Source: Paracamarosporium sp. OC-R06-R3 (lineage: Eukaryota > Ascomycota > Dothideomycetes > Pleosporales > Didymosphaeriaceae). Taken from it: DNA of 64,000 nucleotides. The stretch is taken from contig JACVRA010000257.1 in assembly GCA_019828545.1 (NCBI GenBank), forward strand, positions 124,001 to 188,000, read 5' to 3'. Under the pieces are notes generated by a model. That model was not told the origin of the DNA. It ran no database searches and was given only the letters and a program-made list of their open reading frames with translations. The position numbers and the translations under genes are program-made. Below are positions 56,475-64,000 of this stretch, in pieces (position 1 is the first letter of the stretch; each line of letters starts with the position of its first letter).

Positions 56475-59400
56475 TCAACCCACCAGCCTCAATCCGCTCG
56501 CCGGAGCACCGATTTGACATACTTCGCAGACCTTGCAAATTGTACCCTTGTACTTCGCATGATACTTAGCGCCGTCGTAAGGGCACGCTGCAGATGGACT
56601 GCCTTGGTATATCGGTGTATACGACGCAGCACAAACCTCAAAGTCAGCGAATTGATCAAAATCGATCTCAATAGCGTCATTCGGATTTCGCTCCGCCGAC
56701 GTCTTGATCCTCTTTGCTTGCTCTTTCAGCTTGGCATTCGCGGTGCGGTCGAGAAGGGCGTTTGCAAAGTTGAGCGCCGTGTTCAACTGTTTGTTCTTGT
56801 TGGCAAAGTTCATCGCCGCAGAAAGTGGAAGAGATTTATGAGGGCCTTCAAGTTCAGGGACGGTAAAGTATGCTGAAAGCTCAAGTGCGCGCTTCTTCGT
56901 GTCTTCGGGAAGGCCAGAGATATCAGTGGCGCCCTGGACCAGCGATCGTCGCGCTAATTCGATAGACATGGCGACAACATATTGAGCGGCGGTGTGAATT
57001 GCTTGTCTGGCCTATTGATTTCGTTAGTGATTGTGAGTTGATTCGTTCAACACAACTATAACGTACCTCCGAGAGCTGTGCCTGCGACGAAACAACATTG
57101 ACGATCAATAGCTGCAACAAGCGCTTGAAGACAGCGACACCGTCTTCTAACTTGTTTTTCAGCATTGCGGATTTACCAGCCGGTAGTTCGTTCGCCAATA
57201 TTGACTCTAGATCGCGCGGTATGATGGGCAGAATCTTCCGTGAATCCGTCTCGTTAACGGTTCTTCGTACGTAGTTGACGATAGAAGGCATGTTAGGCGT
57301 GGCCGGAAGGAAGGTTCGGGAGGCTTGGTAAATCTCTTCGAAGCGCCATTCGAGCGGCGCAAAGTTCACAGCGCCTATTTGTCTGTTCAGGAGCTGCATG
57401 GCGGTTTCAAACGAACCGGCAGCAACATGATCCGCAGCCAAGGGAGAGTTACGAGCCCACAAGTCTGCCTCACTGCTGCCCGCACCAGCCTCTGCACCCT
57501 CAACCTCAACGAAGTCGTCTTCGGCTTCGGCTTCGCCATCATCACCCATGTCCCAGCCCCCAACATCATCTTCATCGTCTCCGCCGAGTTCGCCAGCAGC
57601 AGCATTCGGCGCTTCAGCATCACCGAGGAGATCTTCGTCTCCAAAGCCGTTCGCTGCTGGCTCTTCCGCACCAACGCCTTCGACTTCACCCGCAAGTGCC
57701 CTCTCAAATACTGTGGATGACGCAGCACGTGTTGGCCAGTTGGCTTTGTGCGTGGGAACGATAGGTTTTGGCGGTGTTAGTGAAGTTCCAATAGATGGTA
57801 AGTTGATCTGGTCCTCGGAGAGTCCGCTAGCCTCTAGTAATGACTGAGCCTGCTCTTCCAATCCGTGTGCTTTTGCTGTAGCGTATGCGAGAGGATAGAG
57901 GTCGATCTCCTGGAACATCTCGATCCGATTTTGTACGTCGCCGAGGTAAAGAGCGTTCTGGAAGCGAGCAGTCATATCGCCACGATGCTCGGCGATTTTA
58001 GCCATACGCTTCAGCTTTTCTTGATCTCCAGTAGAGAGATAAAGGAAAGATAGCTTGTCAAAGTTGCGGAGCTTCTGGTAGGTCATTTCTACGACTTGAT
58101 GGTTTCCGTGTGCTAGGGCTTCAACGCTGAGCCGTTGCCAAAGCTTCGGTCGGTCGAGCTGCTTGGCCATTTCAACCGCGACATCCAAGTTACCGCACTC
58201 GATCGCAAGCTCAAAACGCGTTTGTGGATCTTGAACGAATTGAAGTGCAATTTCTGGGTAGCCCTTCTTTTGCAAGTACGAGATAATGCTCTGACCGACA
58301 AGACTGGAGTTTTTGATTATGTTGAGCATCTCGTCGTAGTTGCGTTTAATCAGCGCGAGCTTGAAGCGATATTCCGTCGGATCGATTTGTAGAACTTTAG
58401 GCTTCGCTGCCCGATCCAAGCAATATATGTTGCGACCCTTGACTTTGACTAAGTAAACGGTGTGCTCCAGCGTGCGAACGATGCCATTGTCACCGTTCAT
58501 CAAGCTATACTTGACGTGGTTCAACGTAGAGTACAAAAGGACACCTGCATCGTCCCAGGTGGCGCTCTTGATGCGGATAGTCTCATGAAGTGTGCTGACT
58601 TGCTCTAGATTCTTGGTGGCAATGGTAACGTTATGTTTACTCAACAGCGCAACATGAAGACCGTCAGATGACCAGACAACGTATTTGACGCCGTTAACAG
58701 AAAGCTCGGCAACATTCTTCTTTGCTTGAGTGTCGTAAAGGACCACGGAGGTCGGCGTAATAAGGAGTAGGTTACCAGTTCCGCCAAAGTAGATGTCAGT
58801 CGTTCCATGCGGGGGTTTGATCGTTTTCGTAGTACTGTTTTGCAAATCTTTGATGTCAATCTGTTGGTTTGCCTGACTAAATACTGCAAACCTGTTGCGA
58901 GCAACGAAGACGGCTGAGCTACCAGTACCCCGCTTGGTGTCCGTAGGTTCCACAGCCCCGGAAGCATCGCGAGGTAGACTAATGAGTTCGTATGTGCCGT
59001 TGTCCGCGGGAGATGTAACCAGTATGGATCGCTCAGCAGGGTTGTAGGAAAGCGTCCGAGGCGGGACCCAGGCACTACCGAGCTTCTTCAAAGATAGCAT
59101 TGAGGGAGACTCAATGTTCTTCTGAAAATCGTAGGACCGCACGTGTTTCTCCTTGGTAATATAAAACAACTGGTTTTGGAATACCGCAGACGCCGGACGC
59201 TCACGCTCGAGTTTGAACACCATGACTCCGTTGTCATGGCCGGCTGCGAATAGGTTGATCTCCGGATGCGCAGCAATTACCCAGAAACGATCATTCTCCC
59301 TCTTGAATGATTGGACTGATGTTCGTCGATTGAGGTCCCATACGCGCACAGTCTTGTCTTCGCCGACGGAAAGTATGAGGTCCTGGTGTGGGTGGAACAG

Positions 59401-60350
59401 ACATGCAGATGCGTTCTGGAAATGTCCTCGACAAGTGTCCACCTCCCAAGCTTTCGTCTCAGACATCCTCCACAGCTTCACCAATCTATCGTCACCAGCC
59501 GAAACAATGAGCGGAAGCGTAGGGTGGAATGCGACCCAATTCACACCTCGGTCGTGGCCCTCGAGCACAAATTTGACGACAGCATCCGTGTTTCCAAACA
59601 TATCAGCCTGGTTCTGGTTGGCGCGCGCCATCTGATCCTCAAATGACATGGACGTCGGCGCCGAGTGCTTTTTCCTTAACCCTGAGATATCCCATACGCG
59701 AACGGATTGATCGAGCGAGGCGGAGACGATGAGGTCCTCCTTGGGGTGGAACTGCGCACACATGGTGTAGTGGTTGTGCCCAGTCATGGTGCATATGAGC
59801 GACCGATTCTGCCAATTCCATATGCGGATCGTCTGGTCGTCGGAACTGCTCAAGATCCATGGTAGCTCGTGGTGGAAGAAAACCGTGCGGACGTAATCCA
59901 GATGTCCGTTCAGCGTGAACAGACACCTGCGCGTCTGGTACGACCAGACCTTAATCTTGTAGTCATCGCCGCCAGAGACGAACCTGCCAGCCGTTTAGCA
60001 TCAGCCCTTTCCATGCCCAACGCCAGCTCTGCTTACAATGGCTGTGTCTTGTGAAAGTCGATGCCGCGGACCGGCCCGTCGTGCTCCTCGAAGCGATCTA
60101 TCAGGGTGCCCATGCGGTAGTCCCACAATTGGATGGTGGAGGAGTGCAGTGATACGAGGATCCATGGTCTGAGGCGGTCAGCAGCGGCGCAGACAGCAAG
60201 GAGACGCGCGGAGCAGGTACCTCTTGGGGTGGAAGGCAATGCCCTTGGCCCGCGAGGACTTGGACTCGAACTGCGGGCGGTCAGTTGGGGGGATGGCAGT
60301 GTGGGGAGCTAGGCACATGCCTTGGTCAACATGGATGGGGAGGATGCCAT
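56475..60350 (-). CDS. COP1: coatomer subunit alpha (alpha-COP)
   Basis: Alpha-COP is the COPI coat subunit that binds dilysine cargo signals and helps form retrograde Golgi-to-ER vesicles. Five exons fit: 60350-60321, 60270-60221, 60168-60037, 59983-57067 and 57011-56475, giving 1221 residues with introns of 50, 52, 53 and 55 bp. The first intron must be GC...AG (AAG|GCATGT). It joins MLTK to [17 protein letters not shown], the invariant start of alpha-COP, and no in-frame GT donor is available. Six or seven WD repeats span 1-320 ([46 protein letters not shown] and following), then the WD-associated and helical regions. An acidic linker follows ([18 protein letters not shown]). The C-terminal COPI domain ends with [17 protein letters not shown] and [26 protein letters not shown]. 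The Met at 60332 (MLTK) is the start in most homologues. Confidence 0.96.
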
Positions 60351-61502
60351 GGTGGAAGGGTAGGAGCCGCCGCAGCTCCAGGGGCGCGGGGGACGGCTTC
60401 AATGGGCAGACGCAGGGGCAGCAGACCGGGGGAAGAGGCGGGAGAAGGGGAGACAGAAGATGGGGCGGTATCGCTGGCGGTGCTGCTGCCTGTGTTGGAG
60501 CTGTATACTCGCCAAATGTTCAATGTGTCCACGGAGCAAGTGCGGAAGCCGCCTTGCCCGGGCGGGCCTAGCGCGCGCGCGATGTGCCCCCGCCTCACGT
60601 GCCCCACGTGACCTGGGACGGCGGCGACGGAATGCAGCAGGGCGGCGGCGTCGGCGGCGTCGTCAGGCATCTTCAGGCATCTCCGGGCATTCCCAGGCAT
60701 CGAGTCTCATGCCCATCCGTCCCTCGGCCGCAGAGCCTCAGTGCGGTGCGCGGCGGGTCGCCTCAGCGGTGCCCCGCCCACGCTCCAATGGCCGCCCCGC
60801 CAGGCTGTTCGCTGCTGGGCGCCAGCACGCCCTGGCAGCCCTGCGCCGTCTAATTTTGCGCGCGGCGGCGATTGGGCAGGGTGAGATTGCTCGAGTCTGC
60901 GCTGCACGCTGGCAACCCGCGGCCGCTAATCGCTGGCGAACACATAGCGGACGGCGTGCAGGCAGCGCAGGGAAAAACCCCTCGAGCCTCGCCGCGCGCC
61001 CGTGCCGCCAGCGCAGCGTGGACCGCAGCTTGAATATCAGTCCGTGGCCCGCCCGGCAACGAGGCCCAAGGGAGCACCGCAGCCCGCCTTCTCTACCCTC
61101 GTCCCCATTGCCTGCTCATTCGGCCACCGCTCTCGCACCGCTTCCGACTGACAGCTCTCTGTGGCTAATCCTGCAATTGCTGCATTGCTGCCTATAGCTT
61201 TCTCCTCTCCTCCGCCCGCACGCACGATAAGCCCACTGTGCAGGGTCTGACCTGTCAACCGCTCCCACCACCTGCCCGCCCTCTCGCTGTCAACGCACTT
61301 CCAAAGCACTTCTAGAAAATGCTCCTGTCTCCCAAACTCTCTCCCCACTTGACACACACCACTCTCGTCCGCCGGCACCTGATCCCCTGAGCGCTGGAAC
61401 TTTCGACCCAATTTGTGAGCACCGAGATTTTTGATATTCGCCTTGCGGGGCTTTTCCGGTGAACACCACCACCACCACCACCTCCGCCACCCGCCACCCG
61501 CC
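60351..61502. other. GC-rich divergent promoter region
   Basis: This 1.15-kb region lies between the alpha-COP start and the start of the acidic orphan gene. It is GC-rich with long overlapping open frames on both strands, so frame length alone means little. Nothing recognisable is encoded. Confidence 0.45.
61463..61482 (+). repeat. ACC trinucleotide repeat in the 5' leader
   Basis: Six to seven ACC/CAC units about 20-40 nt before the ATG of the acidic orphan gene, within its probable 5' UTR. Confidence 0.65.
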
Positions 61503-62447
61503 ATGGAGACGACCCAGCGCCCGCCCGTCTTCGCCTTTGCCCACGGCCCGTCGTCGCCGCCCATGACGCCCGGCACCCGCACCCACGCACGCTTTCCCCA
61601 AAAAGACGACCACCCTTCGCCCGGTTACAAGCGCATGGGCATCGTGCACTCCGCGCAGTCCCCGCCGCTTGAATTCATAAAGCCCATTGGTCAGGGTCCC
61701 CAATTCCACTTCACCAGGCCACAGTCGCGCGGCGCTTCCTCCCGCCCGTCGACAGCTTCGGTTGCGTGTGCGACGACTCCGCAGGACTCCGAAGACGAAG
61801 ATGAAGATGCATCCGACGAAGAGAGCATGTATGAAGACACAACGCCGTTCCGCAGGGCTGAAGAAGGTGACATCAGCTTCATACTCGAATACCTAGACAG
61901 CGAACTAGGCTACGATAGCGACATAGAGGTGGTGCGGCCGGACCATTTTGAAGATGCGAAAAGCGATAGGAGTAGATCCAGACTAGACGACAGCGGAATT
62001 ATTGATGACATGAAGGAGATACACCTCTCGGCGGACTCGTCAGAAGATGAAGAAACAAGGCAACGAATCAATTGGAAGAAGAAGAAAAGATTGAGCGCCA
62101 GGGTGTACAAGGCCAAGCGCACCTACAGCATGAGCGTTGAGGGCGATAGCAGCTACTCCGACAACGATCCATTAGATGACGTCGACGAATCCGCTCGCCG
62201 CCTTCGCCGCCGGTTGCGTGGCCCCGGTGATCGTTCCTCTCTAGTCTTTGAGGACGGAGGCTTCCCCAACATTAACAACATTGCGGAAGTGGAAGAGCCT
62301 GAGGATGGAGGGATCGTCGTCAAGAAGGTGCAAGGCCCACCATCCATTCCTTCCGACGACGCATTCACACTGGACGATGCGTTTGGGTTTGATGAGTTGC
62401 CGTTCTGCCATGTCGAGGAGTGGATGGAAGTGGAATCGGTATCATGA
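61503..62447 (+). CDS. unrecognised acidic 314-residue protein
   Basis: I do not recognise this family. It is a single open frame starting METTQRPPVFAFAHGPSSPP. The N-terminal 80 residues are Pro/Ser/Arg-rich and probably disordered. An acidic block follows (EDEDEDASDEESMYED), then a more conserved-looking segment EEGDISFILEYLDSELGYDSD. A basic stretch (NWKKKKRLSARVYKAKRTYSM) could be a nuclear localisation signal. The C-terminal end is acidic/hydrophobic (FTLDDAFGFDELPFCHVEEWMEVESVS). There are no membrane segments or signal peptide. An upstream in-frame extension of 24 codons includes six His from the ACC repeat but lacks a good start. It is probably a nuclear fungal protein. Confidence 0.72.
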   Translation: METTQRPPVFAFAHGPSSPPMTPGTRTHARFPQKDDHPSPGYKRMGIVHSAQSPPLEFIKPIGQGPQFHFTRPQSRGASSRPSTASVACATTPQDSEDEDEDASDEESMYEDTTPFRRAEEGDISFILEYLDSELGYDSDIEVVRPDHFEDAKSDRSRSRLDDSGIIDDMKEIHLSADSSEDEETRQRINWKKKKRLSARVYKAKRTYSMSVEGDSSYSDNDPLDDVDESARRLRRRLRGPGDRSSLVFEDGGFPNINNIAEVEEPEDGGIVVKKVQGPPSIPSDDAFTLDDAFGFDELPFCHVEEWMEVESVS

Positions 62448-63559
62448 TTAACGTTTGACTACGGCCGACTTATGAAGAGCACATAGACTGGATTGACTTC
62501 TTTTTTTATTTCTTTTTTCTGAGATTCGAAATCTCATCAGCGAGCATCTTTAGCGTTTGCGTTATCTTTATTTTCAGCTTTTTCCAATTTAATATTTGCA
62601 CTCACATTGCTAAGCCGATCGAAAGTGACTTTGCACGTAAATGCGCAGCAACTCTAGTGAGCAATCCTTCGATCTGCAGGATGTGGGTTTGCCAGCCAAG
62701 TTGACCGAGGTGTTGTGTTTTTAAAAACCTGGCCTATTTATGGACGTTGATTACCCAGCCTCCTCCCCCGCCAAGGCTGGGGGCCAGCCAGGCGCTTACC
62801 GTTGCGATCACCACCTTCACCTTCACAACCGTGTACGCAACATCTCCGGAAAAAGTTGTGCATCGATGTCTATGGCTATGGTTATGATGTGCAGTTTTGG
62901 TTAAGTTGCTGCCCGCATTCTTGCTTGCTCCACCATACCAGCTCAGGTATATGCTACATACAACGGCGACCTGCACAGAAACGATCCCTCTACTTTACGT
63001 GCCTAGCGTAGAGCGAGAACAATATGATTGGCAAGGAAGCCAGCCACACAACCCATCTCCACTTTGCACAGATCTCCTTTGTCTCGGTGCGGAAACCCAG
63101 CTTTCCTCTTTCACGATCGACTGTCATCCTGTCAATTGCGCCAGCTTCAATTAGCGCCGCGGGTCAGTGGCTTCCCGACGAAACGCGCGCCCAATCGTAT
63201 CTTTAGCAGCTGCTAAAAAAGAATAAGCTTCTGCTTGCTAAGAAACAACCTTATTCTTAGGGTAGAGGCTACAGCACGTGGCAGCTGTCGTGGCTCAGCC
63301 CGCTCAAAATCTCACGGGTCGAAACGCATCCGGGGATAGCTGTGGCTGCTGATGGCTGTTTGTCTATCAGCTTCTGTAAGTTGGAAGGCGACGACGTTGG
63401 TATAAAGATGTTGTGGGAGTCCACGATGTTTAACCCTCATCTCAGTATCTCCTTGCCTACAACGCAGAAAACCATACTCTCTCATCTCTTTTTATATTTT
63501 TCCTGTTTCTTTTATCTCGGTGTTTTCGCTACTTCAACAGCCTTACTCGCATAATCAAA
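62448..63559. other. intergenic upstream of the cupin gene
   Basis: This 1.1-kb stretch has no recognised gene. A short inverted repeat lies at 63219-63258. The final ~100 bp before the cupin start is T/C-rich with a TTTTTATATTTTT-like segment, which may be its promoter. Confidence 0.5.
63219..63258. repeat. short inverted repeat, 9-bp arms
   Basis: AAGAATAAG at 63219-63227 and CTTATTCTT at 63250-63258 form perfect 9-bp arms around a 22-nt spacer. It may be a chance palindrome or a small mobile-element footprint. Confidence 0.4.
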
Positions 63560-64000
63560 ATGGTCACCATCATCAAGACTCTTGTTGCGGCTATCGCCGT
63601 CTCTGCTGTGCAAGCTCTCCCTCAACCGACTTTGGAGACTGTGGCGACTCCCAGCACCGCAACCGCTACTCCTTCAGCAGCTGCCCCTACACCTGATCCT
63701 GAGGTACAGGCTGCTTTGTTCCGCGACCTCTTCAGTGCCCCTACGGCTATCAAGCGGTTCCAACGTCTCCTCACTGCAAAGGGACAATCTCTGCTCTCCG
63801 GCGATGCTCTGAGGAACCTCGTCGTTTTCAACTTCAATGGAGCAACGCCTGCCAAGGGTGCCCTAGGTGGAGCCACCAAGGCTGCCGTAAGGACCATCCC
63901 ACTTATCTCTCCTATACATCAGACTAATATAGCCAACAGAACATTGAGACTTTCCCCATCCTCACTGGCTTGGGCATCTCCACAACGCTCGGTTTCCTGG
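63560..64000 (+). CDS. secreted spherulin-1A-like cupin, 5' part only
   Basis: Secreted germin/spherulin-like cupins are common in filamentous fungi, often induced by stress or development; their activity is usually unknown. Exon 1 is 63560-63886, the intron is 63887-63939 (53 bp) and exon 2 starts at 63940 and runs off the window end. A signal peptide (MVTIIKTLVAAIAVSAVQA) leads into a Thr/Pro-rich linker. Then come FSAPTAIKRFQRLLTAKGQSLLSGDALRNLVVFNFNGA and, across the splice, NIETFPILTGLGISTTLGFL. These lie just before the metal-binding cupin motifs, which fall outside the window. The start has a good context (ATCAAAATGG). Confidence 0.82.
   Translation, partial: MVTIIKTLVAAIAVSAVQALPQPTLETVATPSTATATPSAAAPTPDPEVQAALFRDLFSAPTAIKRFQRLLTAKGQSLLSGDALRNLVVFNFNGATPAKGALGGATKAAVRTIPLISPIHQTNIANRTLRLSPSSLAWASPQRSVSW

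Overview
The window is nuclear DNA of a filamentous ascomycete. Genes are dense (27 well-supported protein genes and one tRNA in 64 kb) and lie on both strands. Most introns are 44-85 bp with GT...AG ends and a CTAAC/CTGAC-like branch site 10-25 nt before the acceptor. There are no polycistronic arrangements. Several proteins belong to fungal groups: a Pmk1/Fus3-type MAP kinase, an AA9-like LPMO, a Zn2Cys6 regulator and a spherulin-like cupin. Gene content would fit Dothideomycetes/Pleosporales, but that placement is an inference. Exon junctions were worked out by hand from reading frame, splice consensus and protein-family continuity. All coordinates of spliced genes are therefore models.

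Layout, left to right. 1-20 kb: TAF12 (-), DENND6-type DENN protein (-), VAC14 (+), VMA12 (-), mitochondrial polyprenyl diphosphate synthase COQ1 (+), a WDR5/Swd3-like WD40 protein with an RS-rich N-terminus (-), neutral sphingomyelinase/ISC1 (+), an AA9-like LPMO (-) and an unrecognised 597-residue protein (-). 20-33 kb: VPS62-like (-), a small orphan membrane protein (+), an unrecognised Ser/Thr-rich protein (-), a PQ-loop membrane protein (-), ERV1 sulfhydryl oxidase (+) and the MAP kinase (-). 33-36 kb: an intron-containing tRNA-Cys (-) in a gene-poor stretch. 36-49 kb: DBP3 (-) and LCP5 (+) from one short intergenic region, GYP1-type Rab GAP (-), HRP1-like RNA-binding protein (+) with a 1.34-kb intron, and MPE1 (+). 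49-64 kb: Zn2Cys6 regulator (+), GPI-anchored-type protein (-), cytosolic TyrRS (-), alpha-COP (-), an acidic unrecognised protein (+), and the 5' part of a secreted cupin (+) cut by the window end.

The genes are mostly housekeeping: vacuole and endomembrane function (VAC14, VMA12, VPS62, GYP1, alpha-COP, DENND6), ribosome biogenesis (DBP3/LCP5), mRNA 3'-end formation (HRP1/MPE1), transcription (TAF12, Swd3-like) and translation (TyrRS, tRNA-Cys). I found no secondary-metabolite cluster, transposon, CRISPR array or clearly new multi-gene system. The most interesting signals are in gene architecture: two GC-AG introns sharing the same GCATGT donor, micro-exons of 10, 12 and 18 nt, a very long HRP1 intron, and functionally matched neighbours. 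There is also a short motif, EE(W/Y)VLFS, shared by two otherwise unrelated orphan proteins.
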